The notes: generated by a model from the sequence alone, not told the origin. A DNA stretch of 64,000 nucleotides from Polynucleobacter sp. AP-Jannik-300A-C4 (GCF_018688335.1 NZ_CP061316.1:248001-312000), one strand, 5' to 3'. Numbered from the stretch's first letter, positions 47,798 through 56,773 are shown. Numbers and translations are program-made.

Positions 47798-48889
47798 ATG
47801 TCTGACATCGTAAAAATTGGATCGAAAGTTATTGGTGATAAGTCACCATGTTTTATTGTTTTTGAGGCTGGGCCTACCCACAGTGGCCTTGATTCCGCGA
47901 AGAGGCTAATTCAATATGCCTGTCAAGCTGGTGCAGATGCTGTCAAATTTCAGATTTTTAATCCAGATCGGTTGGTTTCAAACAGGCAGCAAATGTATTC
48001 TTATGAAATCTTGAGCAACAAGGAAACTGGAGAAACTGAGACAATTTCTGAACCCCTGTACGACATATTCGTGCGAAGACATTTGGCCGATAGCCAATGG
48101 ATTGAGTTGAAAACATATGCTGACAGTCTTGGGCTGGCATTTTTTGCTACCGTTGGTGACGAAGAGGGTTTGAATTTGGTGACTAACATGAAGTGTCAGT
48201 CAATCAAGATTGCATCTGCTGATGTGAACCACCACCCATTTTTAAAAATGGTTGCTAAAACTGGACTCTGCATCCAATTGGATACAGGCAATTCAACATT
48301 GGGGGAGATAGAGGCGGCTGTTGATTTGATACGTAAAGAAGGTGGCCATAATAATATGGTTATCCATAATTGCCCTACTGGTTACCCTGCACATCTTGAA
48401 AGTATTAATCTGCGAATGATCCCGCTACTTAAACAAGCATTCGGTTGCCCAACTGCATATTCTGACCATTCAGTTGGCTGGGAAATGGATATAGCAGCTC
48501 TTTCATTAGGGGCTAATCTAATTGAAAAAACAATAACAGAGGACCGCAGCACAAGGAGTGTAGAGCACATAATGTCACTAGAGCCTCATGAAATGAGGGA
48601 TTTTGTGATTAAAGTCAGAGAAGTTGAAATTGCTCTTGGTTCATCTCGTAGAATATTGACTGCAGAGCATCTAAACTCAAGAAAAAGTATTCGTCGAAGT
48701 GTGGTTTTGAATCAAGATGTATCTAAGGGTCAAAAGCTAGGCGATGTAAAGGTGCAGTTTAAGAGGCCTGGATTTGGACTGCCTCCCGATCAATATGAAG
48801 TTATGTGTGATTATGTATTTAACTCAAATTACAAGACAGGGCAGATCATTCATGCTCATGATCTTGCACCCCTCGAAAAATTTGAGTAA
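47798..48889 (+). CDS. N-acetylneuraminate synthase family protein (first NeuB paralogue)
   Basis: Enzymes of this family condense phosphoenolpyruvate with a six-carbon amino sugar to form a nine-carbon nonulosonic acid. The 363 residues form a TIM barrel with FIVFEAGPTHSG near 20 and DAVKFQIFNPDRL near 48. FFATVGDEEG near 115, KIASADVNHHP near 137 and AYSDHSVGWEMDIAALSLGA near 220 follow, and a C-terminal SAF domain begins near 290. It differs clearly from the PseI-like protein at 56.8 kb, so the island has two synthases. It is 13 bases after pseC and three bases before hisH. Confidence 0.88.
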   Translation: MSDIVKIGSKVIGDKSPCFIVFEAGPTHSGLDSAKRLIQYACQAGADAVKFQIFNPDRLVSNRQQMYSYEILSNKETGETETISEPLYDIFVRRHLADSQWIELKTYADSLGLAFFATVGDEEGLNLVTNMKCQSIKIASADVNHHPFLKMVAKTGLCIQLDTGNSTLGEIEAAVDLIRKEGGHNNMVIHNCPTGYPAHLESINLRMIPLLKQAFGCPTAYSDHSVGWEMDIAALSLGANLIEKTITEDRSTRSVEHIMSLEPHEMRDFVIKVREVEIALGSSRRILTAEHLNSRKSIRRSVVLNQDVSKGQKLGDVKVQFKRPGFGLPPDQYEVMCDYVFNSNYKTGQIIHAHDLAPLEKFE

Positions 48890-48891
48890 AT

Positions 48892-49509
48892 ATGAAAATC
48901 GCAATTCTGGATTATGGAATGGGCAATCTACAGTCGGTATCAAATGCTATTTTTAAAATTGGATTTGAGGCCGTAGTAATTCAAGACCCTGAAATAATAA
49001 ATTTGTATGATGGGTTAATTCTTCCTGGAGTTGGAGCATTCCCACAGGCAATTCAAAAAATTAAAGAAGCGTCGCTTGATGACGCAATGCTAGGCTTCAT
49101 TAAGTCAGGTAGACCTTTGCTAGGAATTTGTCTTGGAATGCAATTAATGTGCAATTATTCAGATGAGGGTGGAAAAAATAAAGGTTTGGAATGGTTTGAT
49201 GCTGACATTTTGCATTTCCCGAAATCTGATTCTCTGAACATACCTCACATGGGATGGAATACTCTGAAAACATCAAGCTCTCACAAAATTTTCACAGGCG
49301 TTGAAAAAGATCTTGATGTTTATTTTCTTCATAGTTACTTTGCAAGACCGAATAAAAAGTCTGAGGTTCTAGCTACAACAGTCCATGGGGTAGAGTTTGC
49401 CAGTATGCTTGCAAGAGATAATTTATGCGCAATGCAATTTCACCCAGAAAAGAGTCATCATGTAGGCCTGCAACTAATTAAAAATTTTTTCATGGGTGGA
49501 TCGTGTTAA
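48892..49509 (+). CDS. hisH: HisH-like glutamine amidotransferase of an amidino-sugar system
   Basis: This 205-residue class I glutaminase releases ammonia from glutamine. The catalytic triad is visible: Cys in LLGICLGMQLM near 79, and His and Glu in MQFHPEKSHH near 183. The oxyanion region LPGVGAFPQAI near 44 is also present. In histidine synthesis HisH feeds HisF, but here both precede a sugar amidotransferase, so they most likely supply ammonia for turning an N-acyl group into an amidino group, as HisH2/HisF2/WbpG do in Pseudomonas. It overlaps the next gene by seven bases. Confidence 0.88.
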   Translation: MKIAILDYGMGNLQSVSNAIFKIGFEAVVIQDPEIINLYDGLILPGVGAFPQAIQKIKEASLDDAMLGFIKSGRPLLGICLGMQLMCNYSDEGGKNKGLEWFDADILHFPKSDSLNIPHMGWNTLKTSSSHKIFTGVEKDLDVYFLHSYFARPNKKSEVLATTVHGVEFASMLARDNLCAMQFHPEKSHHVGLQLIKNFFMGGSC

Positions 49510-50285
49510 AAAAAAGATTAATTGCAGTGATCGTTGTTCGTAATGGACAAGTTGTGCAAAGTGTTAAATTTAAGCACACAAATGTTATTCATTATGATGT
49601 TTTGCATGCAGTCGAAACTTTTAATGATTGGGATATAGATGAAATCGTTATCCTAAATGTATCTAAAAATCCTGAAACAAAATTAGACTTTCTAAGAGTG
49701 GTCGAAAAAATATCTAAATCTTGCTTTGTGCCTCTATCCGTTGGGGGTTGGATTGCCCATCTTGATTATGCAAGTGATTTACTAAGATCCGGTGCTGATA
49801 AGTTAGTTTTGAATACTGCTTTTTTTGAAAATCAAGATTTGGTTCGATTGTTGAGTGAAAAGTATGGTGCCCAGTGCATAGTTGCCTCCATGGACGTTAA
49901 GCGCGATTTAAGTGGGCAAAGTACAGTGTGGGTTGATCGAGCGCGATTAAATACGAGTATTGAGCCATTAGAATGGGTTCAGAATGCGATAAAAATTGGC
50001 GCAGGGGAAATTTTTTTTAACTCTATAGATCATGATGGCGCACGGAATGGCTATGATCTTGAAAGTTTAAATAAAATTTGCAAATCTTCATCGGTCCCCG
50101 TGGTTGCTTTTGGTGGGGTCTTTACATGGGAGCACTTGCTTGAGGGCTTAAGTGCGGGGGCCGATGCTGTAGCTGCTGCGAATATATTTCATTACACCGA
50201 GCAAAGTACAAAAAAAGCTAAATCCTATTTGATGGAAAAAGGTGTAAAAATAAGAGCAAGCGGCACATTTAAATCAATTAGCTGA
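49503..50285 (+). CDS. hisF: HisF-like cyclase subunit lacking the first catalytic Asp
   Basis: This 260-residue TIM-barrel protein is of the HisF family. It begins MLKKRLIAVIVVRNGQVV, where true HisF has ...CLDVKDGRVV; the catalytic Asp 11 is Val. The second Asp (ASMDVKR near 130) and the phosphate-binding loops FNSIDHDGARNGYDL and VVAFGGVFTWEHL remain. This suggests an ammonia-channelling partner of HisH rather than a histidine-pathway cyclase. The start is GTG at 49503 inside the hisH end. The PP-loop amidotransferase follows after nine bases. Confidence 0.88.
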   Translation: MLKKRLIAVIVVRNGQVVQSVKFKHTNVIHYDVLHAVETFNDWDIDEIVILNVSKNPETKLDFLRVVEKISKSCFVPLSVGGWIAHLDYASDLLRSGADKLVLNTAFFENQDLVRLLSEKYGAQCIVASMDVKRDLSGQSTVWVDRARLNTSIEPLEWVQNAIKIGAGEIFFNSIDHDGARNGYDLESLNKICKSSSVPVVAFGGVFTWEHLLEGLSAGADAVAAANIFHYTEQSTKKAKSYLMEKGVKIRASGTFKSIS

Positions 50286-50294
50286 GGGGTTTCC

Positions 50295-51596
50295 ATGGAG
50301 TACTGTACACGATGTTTATATCCATTAAATGCAAGACCAACAATCATTTTTGATGAGGAGGATGGTGTATGTAGCGGTTGCCGTTACCATGAAAGTCGTG
50401 AGAGCTCTCTAGCCAATATAGATTGGGATGAAAGAGAAAAAATGTTCTCCAAGATCTGCGAGGAGGCCAAAAAAATGGCCAAAGAAAGGGGTAATTCTCA
50501 CGACTGTATTGTCCCTGTAAGTGGCGGCAAAGATTCTCAATATCAAGTCTGGTTACTTAAAGAAAAATATGGAATGAATCCGTTGCTGGTAACTTTTAAT
50601 CACACTTTCAATACACCCGTTGGAAATAAAAATCTTATAACTATGATTTCAAAATCTGGTTGTGATCACATTAGATATACGGCTGGGTTAGATTCTGTTA
50701 GAAAATTAACCAGACTAATGTTTGATAGAGTTGGTGACATAACCTGGCACTTTCATGCTGGAATTCAAACGCTACCTTTTAGAGTGGCTGTAGAAAAAAA
50801 TATACCGTTAATTGTTTGGGGTGAGCATGGATTTGCTGAGCTAACAGGGCTTGTAACTCTTGAAGACTTTGTGGAGCATACAAAGTGGAAGCGAAAAGAG
50901 CACGATATGAGAGGATTTGAGGCGGAAGATTTGCTCGGGCAAAATAATCTTAAATATGCAGATATTGCTCCCTACATCTACCCAAGTGATGCGGAAATCG
51001 CCAAGACAGGTGTTCGTGGAATCTACATAAGTAATTTTTTTAAATGGAATGCCAAAGAGCACGGTGAGCTGATGATGAAGGAGTGGGGATTTTCTCCCAT
51101 CACCTATGAGAGGGATAGGACATTCAACTTATATTCAAAGATCGAGGATCATGCAAATGATGTGCATGATTATTTGAAGTATCTTAAATTTGGGTACGGA
51201 AGAGCAACTGACGATGCATCAAGCGAAATTAGGCATGGAAGAATGACTCGTGAGGAAGGTTTGGAGCAAGTTCGCAAATATGATTCTAGAATTCCTCGAA
51301 CTCTTGAATTCTATTGTGATTTTATGGGGCTAACCATTGAGGAATTCTACAAGCGAGTAGGCCCAATGAGAGATAAATCAATATGGGAACAGGATTCCTC
51401 TGGCAACTGGCATGTTAAAGATGCTGTTTTTTTGCATGAAATTGGTAAAAAGGAAGAATCAGTAAGGGTGAAGGAATCATCGGATAGAGTGTTTTCAGGT
51501 AAGAATAAAAATTTGTACTTTAATCAAGCAAATAAACCAGAATCAACGCTAAACCCAATTCTTGATACTTTTCCAACTGTCCCCGAAGTATTTTAA
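50295..51596 (+). CDS. N-acetyl sugar amidotransferase (PseA/WbpG type, PP-loop)
   Basis: This 433-residue ATP-dependent amidotransferase should use ammonia from HisH/HisF to convert an acetamido group on a sugar into an acetamidino group. An N-terminal zinc-type ribbon is formed by YCTRC and CSGC in the first 35 residues. The PP-loop VPVSGGKDSQYQVW is near 74, and HFHAGIQTLPFRVA near 155 and IVWGEHGFAELTG near 174 follow. About 40 residues at the C-terminus (after 390) are low in conservation. PseA (pseudaminic acid) and WbpG (mannuronic acid) are the closest known roles; which sugar is used here cannot be told. Confidence 0.88.
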   Translation: MEYCTRCLYPLNARPTIIFDEEDGVCSGCRYHESRESSLANIDWDEREKMFSKICEEAKKMAKERGNSHDCIVPVSGGKDSQYQVWLLKEKYGMNPLLVTFNHTFNTPVGNKNLITMISKSGCDHIRYTAGLDSVRKLTRLMFDRVGDITWHFHAGIQTLPFRVAVEKNIPLIVWGEHGFAELTGLVTLEDFVEHTKWKRKEHDMRGFEAEDLLGQNNLKYADIAPYIYPSDAEIAKTGVRGIYISNFFKWNAKEHGELMMKEWGFSPITYERDRTFNLYSKIEDHANDVHDYLKYLKFGYGRATDDASSEIRHGRMTREEGLEQVRKYDSRIPRTLEFYCDFMGLTIEEFYKRVGPMRDKSIWEQDSSGNWHVKDAVFLHEIGKKEESVRVKESSDRVFSGKNKNLYFNQANKPESTLNPILDTFPTVPEVF

Positions 51597-51602
51597 TTAA
51601 GA

Positions 51603-52610
51603 ATGCAAGAGGGGTCAGTGAAAGCAAGCGTTTATCACCTGATTGAACCATACAAGCTCAAAATTAAAGAAGAGAGTCTAGCGCTCGATATTGGCCGGAA
51701 TGAAATTAAGTGCGAAACAATTGTTTCGGCAATATCACCGGGAACTGAGTTGGCTGCTTACATAGGCATGCCAAATTTAAGGGGTGGTTATGGATATCCA
51801 AGAGTTCAAGGTTACTGCAATGTAGCCGAAGTCATTGAAGTTGGCTTATCAGTAAAAGACTTTAAAAAAAACGACTTGGTTTTGACGGCCGCATCGCATA
51901 GAAGTCACTTTATCATTGATGAGACTAAGGCATTAAAACTTCCTGGCGATTGCAAGCCGGAAGAAATTGTTTTTGCATACTTGTATCATTTGGGATATAA
52001 CGCAGTCTTGCGATCCGAAATGCGCCTAGGAAATTCAGTTTTAGTCTTAGGCTTGGGTTTGTTGGGCATTACAACTGTTGCAATGGCTTCCATAGGCGGT
52101 GCGCAAGTAACGGGATTGACAGAGCATGCAAGAGCAGCCAAACTTGCAGTGGAGTTAGGGGCTAAATCAACATTCACTCGTCAGGAAATCCTTGACAAAA
52201 ATCAACAAAATTCGTTTGATATTGTGATCTTAACTACGAATACATGGTCAGATTGGGATCTTGCTATGAAGTATGTTGCTATGCGCGGCACGATAGCTAC
52301 CTTAGGTTTTCCGGGAAGAAGTGAAGCGCCAGGAAAATATAATCCTTTAGATAGTCAGTATTTTTATGCAAAGCAATTGCGCATAGAGTCAATTGGATAT
52401 TCACCGGAATTTCCTGATAGCAGAGGCTTTTTAAGATTTAACGAGAAGGATAATTTGAAATTTATAGTGGGCCTAATAACAAGCAATACATTAAATCCTA
52501 AAGTATTAATTGCTAAAGAGATTCAATCCGAAAATCTAGAAGTGGCTTATCGCGAACTTTTGGATAAAAAATTATCCCCATTAACTTGCATACTAAGATG
52601 GAAAAAATAA
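51603..52610 (+). CDS. Zinc-type alcohol dehydrogenase-like (MDR) protein
   Basis: A 335-residue medium-chain dehydrogenase/reductase. It has a GroES-like N-terminal domain (SAISPGTELAAYIG near 41, RVQGYCNVAEVIEVG near 62) and a Rossmann domain with VLVLGLGLLGITTVAMA near 148. The usual catalytic-zinc cysteines and histidines are not evident, as in the dehydrogenase half of bi-domain oxidoreductases in sugar loci. Its end overlaps the next gene, a Gfo/Idh/MocA oxidoreductase, by 13 bases. In many genomes these two domains are one protein, so they probably act together on a sugar intermediate. Confidence 0.78.
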   Translation: MQEGSVKASVYHLIEPYKLKIKEESLALDIGRNEIKCETIVSAISPGTELAAYIGMPNLRGGYGYPRVQGYCNVAEVIEVGLSVKDFKKNDLVLTAASHRSHFIIDETKALKLPGDCKPEEIVFAYLYHLGYNAVLRSEMRLGNSVLVLGLGLLGITTVAMASIGGAQVTGLTEHARAAKLAVELGAKSTFTRQEILDKNQQNSFDIVILTTNTWSDWDLAMKYVAMRGTIATLGFPGRSEAPGKYNPLDSQYFYAKQLRIESIGYSPEFPDSRGFLRFNEKDNLKFIVGLITSNTLNPKVLIAKEIQSENLEVAYRELLDKKLSPLTCILRWKK

Positions 52611-53680
52611 AGGCTGGATTAATTGGATGCGGTCGAATGGGCGCATTTACAAGTGAAAAAGTTAGAAAAAATGCGCCGTCTTTTTGGTTTCCGCTGAGCC
52701 ACTATGATGCGTTAATGAGTCACCCATCCATATGCGAAATTGCTGTATCTGATGAGGATAAAGATAATTTAGGGAGGATGGGCGCTGAATACGATCTAAA
52801 GAATCGATATTTAAGCCCTTTGGAAATGCTTCAGGACTTTAAGCCAGATTTATTAACTATCGCAACAAGAACGAATGGTAGGGCATTATTAATAAAACAG
52901 GGCATCGAGAGTGGTGTTCGTGCGCTACATATAGAAAAGCCTTTATGCAACAGCATGAAAGAGCTGAGCCTATTAGAAGGTTTGATTAAAAATCCAAATA
53001 TTTATGCAACCTATGGGACCATTCGAAGATTTCTACCCGTGTATCAAAATGCAGTCAAAATTGCAAAGTCTGGAGAGTACGGAAAGTTAAAAGAAATTAA
53101 AATAAGCTTTGGCTCTGCAATGCTCTTTTGGACGCACCCTCATGCTATTGATTTGATGCTATATGCCGCATCTGGAAGTAAGGTAATTGGCGTGCAAGCT
53201 TTCTTGGCAGGAGTATCAGAGGGTTTATACAAGGCAAATATCTTGTCTGACCCTTTGGTGATTTCCGCAACGGTTTATTTTGAAAGTGGTCTAACTGGAT
53301 GTATCACACAATCCCTTGGATCCGATATGACTCTTACCTGCGAAGATGCAGAAATATCCGTTAGAGGTGATGGCCATGTAACGGACATATACAAAGCTCA
53401 AGCAGGAAAAACATATCCTGTGCGAAGGCCGCTAGCGATTGATAATGGAGACGTAACTTTCGGGGGTACTTTTCTCGCAATTGATGAATTGATAGGTTGT
53501 TTAAGGGGGGATAAAGACAGGATAAATTCAAATGCAGATAATAAAAAAGATATTCTTCTCGGGCAAAGAGTTATATTTGCGATGGTTCAATCGCATATTG
53601 AAAACTCAAGAATTATTGATCTAGAGGAGATTGATCCCCAAATGAAAATCGAAGCGATTACTAACGGAAAATTTGCTTAA
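52598..53680 (+). CDS. Gfo/Idh/MocA family oxidoreductase
   Basis: A 360-residue NAD(P)-dependent sugar oxidoreductase. The N-terminal Rossmann fold has AGLIGCGRMGAFTSEKV near 6, LLTIATRTNGRALLI near 88 and the active-site lysine region VRALHIEKPLC near 107. The C-terminal half forms the typical open sheet. I chose the ATG at 52598, which starts the protein at MEKIKAGLIG; a TTG at 52586 lies further upstream. It directly abuts the CMP-sugar synthetase gene. Substrate unknown; a 2- or 3-keto sugar nucleotide is plausible. Confidence 0.82.
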   Translation: MEKIKAGLIGCGRMGAFTSEKVRKNAPSFWFPLSHYDALMSHPSICEIAVSDEDKDNLGRMGAEYDLKNRYLSPLEMLQDFKPDLLTIATRTNGRALLIKQGIESGVRALHIEKPLCNSMKELSLLEGLIKNPNIYATYGTIRRFLPVYQNAVKIAKSGEYGKLKEIKISFGSAMLFWTHPHAIDLMLYAASGSKVIGVQAFLAGVSEGLYKANILSDPLVISATVYFESGLTGCITQSLGSDMTLTCEDAEISVRGDGHVTDIYKAQAGKTYPVRRPLAIDNGDVTFGGTFLAIDELIGCLRGDKDRINSNADNKKDILLGQRVIFAMVQSHIENSRIIDLEEIDPQMKIEAITNGKFA

Positions 53681-54355
53681 ATGAAACTGGTAGCCATAAT
53701 TCCTGCCCGCGGAGGATCTAAAAGGTTGCCAAGAAAAAATATTCTTGATCTTAATGGGTATCCTTTAATTTCCTACCCAATAAAAGCCGCGATTGAATCA
53801 CAAATATTTGAAAGCGTAATCGTTTCAACGGAAGATAGTGAAATTGCTGAAATTTCTAAAAAATTTGGTGCTGAGGTATTTAATCGTCCGATAGAATTTG
53901 CTCAAGATACTTCAACAGTAGCGCAGGTGTGTTTAAGCGTAATTGACCAAATTGATGTTGAAAATTTTTGCTGTATTTATGCTACGGCAGCGCTGCTAAC
54001 ACCCAAGACAATTGTAGATTCTTATCAAATGTATGCAAATGATGAGTCTACGAATTATTTAATGGGCGTTTCAGGGTACAACTACTCTCCTGTTCAAGCT
54101 TTGAGAATGGACAAGGAAGGTGAGTTATCTTATTTGATGCCAGAGTATGTAGGGATTCAATCGCAGTATTACCCAAAATTAGTTGTAAGTAACGGCACAT
54201 TTGTTTGGGCTTATGCGCAACAGTTTAAAGTTGATAAATTGTTTTATAGTCCGAGATTAAAAGGATATGTAGTGCCTGAAGGTGAGGTCTGTGATTTGGA
54301 TTCACTTGAGGATTTTGAGCGCATGAAGATTAAATATTTGGATGTTAATAAGTAA
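53681..54355 (+). CDS. CMP-nonulosonate synthetase (NeuA/PseF family cytidylyltransferase)
   Basis: This 224-residue enzyme activates a nonulosonic acid with CTP. It has VAIIPARGGSKRLPRKNIL at the start, VIVSTEDSEIAEIS near 46, the IYATAALLTP region near 103 and NGTFVWA near 172. The lack of the two-domain phosphatase of some NeuA proteins and the pattern of the middle segment agree with PseF. It begins at the base after the stop of the Gfo/Idh gene. Which of the two NeuB products it activates cannot be decided. Confidence 0.9.
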   Translation: MKLVAIIPARGGSKRLPRKNILDLNGYPLISYPIKAAIESQIFESVIVSTEDSEIAEISKKFGAEVFNRPIEFAQDTSTVAQVCLSVIDQIDVENFCCIYATAALLTPKTIVDSYQMYANDESTNYLMGVSGYNYSPVQALRMDKEGELSYLMPEYVGIQSQYYPKLVVSNGTFVWAYAQQFKVDKLFYSPRLKGYVVPEGEVCDLDSLEDFERMKIKYLDVNK

Positions 54356-54522
54356 AAAAATCTCAGGGTAGGATTAATATAAATATTGAATCCGAATAAC
54401 CAGCATTAATAATGCAATGCGGGAAAAAATAAGAAAAATATAACTAACTTTTTACAAAATATTCGTAAAGTTGATTAATTAAATATTATTTCAAGTTAGA
54501 TGTTTAAAGTAAGTAGGTAAAT
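54356..54522. promoter_or_regulatory. AT-rich spacer inside the nonulosonate cluster
   Basis: This 167-base spacer is very AT-rich and holds no gene. It is the largest gap in a run of otherwise overlapping genes, so it may contain a separate promoter for the deacetylase and following genes. No specific element could be fixed. Confidence 0.3.
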
Positions 54523-55209
54523 ATGAAGTCAATAAATGAAAATATTTTAGTAATTGTTGCCCATACCGATGATGAGGCAATTGGATTGGGCGGAACATTG
54601 GCAAGACATGCAAAAGAAGGCGCAAATATTTTCGGCTTATCAATGACAAATGGGGTAGACGCCAGAGTTGGCAGCGCTGCAGAGGATGCAAAAGAACGTA
54701 GGGCTGCCGCTCAAAGGGCTGCAAAGCTAATTGGCTTGAGTTGGGTTGATGTAGACAATTTTCCAGACAATAGAATGGATTCGGTGCCAATTCTAGATGT
54801 AGTAAGGGTTATTGAAAAGATTAAATATAGTATTAAACCTGTAATAATTTACACCCATAGTTGTGCAGATCTTAATGTTGATCACCGAGTTGTGAGTCAA
54901 GCCACATTAACAGCTTTTCGTCCGCAGCCGGGTGAATCATGGCAGGAAATAAGAACTTTTGAAATACCATCAGCCACAGACTTTGGGTGCAGATCTGTTA
55001 CTAATTTATTTTGCCCGAATCTATATATTAATATTGAAGATACGTGGGCAACAAAAGCTGCAGCATTAAAAGAATATCAGGCTGAAATGCGTTTTGCCCC
55101 ACATTCTAGATCTCTGGAAGGAATAGAAAATCTTGCTAAATTAAGGGGCAATCAGGTCGGCATGCGATATGCTGAAGCTTTCGAGGTTATCAGAAAGATT
55201 GTGCGATGA
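54523..55209 (+). CDS. LmbE/PIG-L family N-deacetylase
   Basis: This 228-residue zinc hydrolase should remove an N-acetyl group from an amino sugar. It has VIVAHTDDEAIGLGGTLARH near 10, with the metal ligands of the AHxDDE motif, and THSCADLNVDHRVVSQAT near 109, with the third ligand. Its neighbours are a nonulosonate synthetase and a formyl/acetyltransferase fusion overlapping by four bases. That suggests the freed amine is then formylated or re-acetylated. The Pro usual in AHPDDE is Thr here. Confidence 0.87.
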   Translation: MKSINENILVIVAHTDDEAIGLGGTLARHAKEGANIFGLSMTNGVDARVGSAAEDAKERRAAAQRAAKLIGLSWVDVDNFPDNRMDSVPILDVVRVIEKIKYSIKPVIIYTHSCADLNVDHRVVSQATLTAFRPQPGESWQEIRTFEIPSATDFGCRSVTNLFCPNLYINIEDTWATKAAALKEYQAEMRFAPHSRSLEGIENLAKLRGNQVGMRYAEAFEVIRKIVR

Positions 55210-56318
55210 CCAGCTATGTAATTGCTAGTTCAAAATCATGGTTTAGTACATATAGTAACGTCGAGGTGTTTAATGGGTTAAAAATACATGAGATATCTAA
55301 AAAAGAGGATTTGAACTTAACTTATTTAGAAGAAATAAATCCACGATATATTTTCTTTCCACATTGGAGCTGGAGGGTTGAGACTGAAATACTAGAGAAG
55401 TATGAGTGCGTAGTTTTTCATACCGCCCCATTACCCTTTGGCAGAGGGGGTAGCCCAATACAAAATTTGATCTTAAAGGGGTTTAAGAGGGCGCCAGTAT
55501 GTGCTTTAAGAATGACGCATGTGCTAGACGGTGGTCCAATATACGCTTCAATTGAGGTATCTCTAGAAGGTCCGCTATCAATGATCTTTCAAAGAATAGC
55601 TGCTTGTGTTCAGAGATTAATAGTGGCTATCTGCCTAGAGACTCCAGAGCCTAAAGAGCAGATTGGGTCACCATTCTTGTTTACAAGATTAAGTGAAAAA
55701 GAAAATGAGCTAATAGAAGGATGCACTCCAGCAATGATGTACGACAGAATAAGAATGGTTGATGGACCAGGTTATCCGAATGCTTTTATTGCTCATGACG
55801 GTTATCATATTGAATTTAGTAACGCCAATTTCAATAATAATATTTTGGAAGCGACGGCAAGATTTGTACCCAAAATTAATGTAAGAAAAGCTATAGCTGA
55901 AGATTCCATGGATGTATTAAATTGGAGGAATGATCAATTCACCAGGAAAATGTTTAAATCGGATAGGATTATTGGTTTGGGCGAGCATCAAAAGTGGTTT
56001 AGTGGTTATCTTGAGGGTGGAAACAATACTATATATATAGGAATATGGTCTGGAGAAAAAATTGGAGTCTGTCATTTTAATTATGACGAAGCAAAAGGAG
56101 AATCTGAGGTCTCTATTAATATTAACCCAGATTTTAGAGGAAAAGGTTTATCTGTAGATTTATTGTTAAATGCAGTTTTAAAATACAAGATGGATAATAA
56201 TTCAACAATAAAGGCGGCAATTAAAATAGATAATGAAGCAAGTATAAATGTCTTTAAAAAATGTGGTTTTAATTTAAGCCATCAAGATCATAATTACTAT
56301 TACTACTTATATAAATAG
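55206..56318 (+). CDS. Formyltransferase-GNAT acetyltransferase fusion for amino-sugar modification
   Basis: The protein has 370 residues in two parts. Residues 1-215 resemble methionyl-tRNA/sugar formyltransferases, with the catalytic-loop region VVFHTAPLPFGRGGSPIQN near 70-88 and LRMTHVLDGGPIY near 100. Residues 225-370 are a GNAT domain, with VRKAIAEDSMDVLNWRND near 228, the acetyl-CoA loop INPDFRGKGLSVDLL near 305 and INVFKKCGFN near 345, like PseH. It overlaps the deacetylase by four bases. It could formylate one amine and acetylate another of the same sugar. No published fusion of this exact layout is known to me. Confidence 0.82.
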   Translation: MTSYVIASSKSWFSTYSNVEVFNGLKIHEISKKEDLNLTYLEEINPRYIFFPHWSWRVETEILEKYECVVFHTAPLPFGRGGSPIQNLILKGFKRAPVCALRMTHVLDGGPIYASIEVSLEGPLSMIFQRIAACVQRLIVAICLETPEPKEQIGSPFLFTRLSEKENELIEGCTPAMMYDRIRMVDGPGYPNAFIAHDGYHIEFSNANFNNNILEATARFVPKINVRKAIAEDSMDVLNWRNDQFTRKMFKSDRIIGLGEHQKWFSGYLEGGNNTIYIGIWSGEKIGVCHFNYDEAKGESEVSININPDFRGKGLSVDLLLNAVLKYKMDNNSTIKAAIKIDNEASINVFKKCGFNLSHQDHNYYYYLYK

Positions 56319-56329
56319 CCCTCATTAGC

Positions 56330-56773
56330 ATGAAATTAGATCAATCCAAAGCTCTTGAACTTGAAAAAATAGTTGGAGTTGAATCACAAATAAAAGCCTT
56401 ATATACTCTTTTAAAGATAAAAAAATACAACATTAGTAATACGGTAATCCCTACATTTACAGATCATAAGAAATTCGTCTTAAATCACCCTTATAGAGTT
56501 TGGTATCTGGTCAAGCGCCATCATAAATACATTGGTGCTGTATACATATTAAAAAATAATGCAATTGGAATTTCAGTTGAGGATAAAAAAAAATCTGCAA
56601 TTAAAGACGTAATAAATATAATAATTAAGAAGCATAAGCCTTTAAAAGAAATTAAATCAGTCCGTCCCCCATGTTTTTATATTAATAGCTCCCCCAAAAA
56701 TATCACATTGATGTCAACCTTAACCACGATGGGTTTCAAAGAAATTCAGAGGACCTACTTACTGGGGGAATAA
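56330..56773 (+). CDS. Small GNAT-like protein, putative sugar N-acyltransferase
   Basis: This 147-residue, lysine-rich protein has features of a shortened GNAT fold. HPYRVWYLVKRHHKYIGAVYI near 53-73 is followed by NNAIGISVEDKKKSAIKDVI where the acetyl-CoA loop would be, and by SSPKNITLMSTLTTMGFKEI near 120. The Q/R-x-x-G-x-G/A loop is not intact, so activity is uncertain. It sits 11 bases after the fusion gene and two bases before pseI, hence the same operon. Strongly AT-rich, like its neighbours. Confidence 0.5.
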   Translation: MKLDQSKALELEKIVGVESQIKALYTLLKIKKYNISNTVIPTFTDHKKFVLNHPYRVWYLVKRHHKYIGAVYILKNNAIGISVEDKKKSAIKDVINIIIKKHKPLKEIKSVRPPCFYINSSPKNITLMSTLTTMGFKEIQRTYLLGE

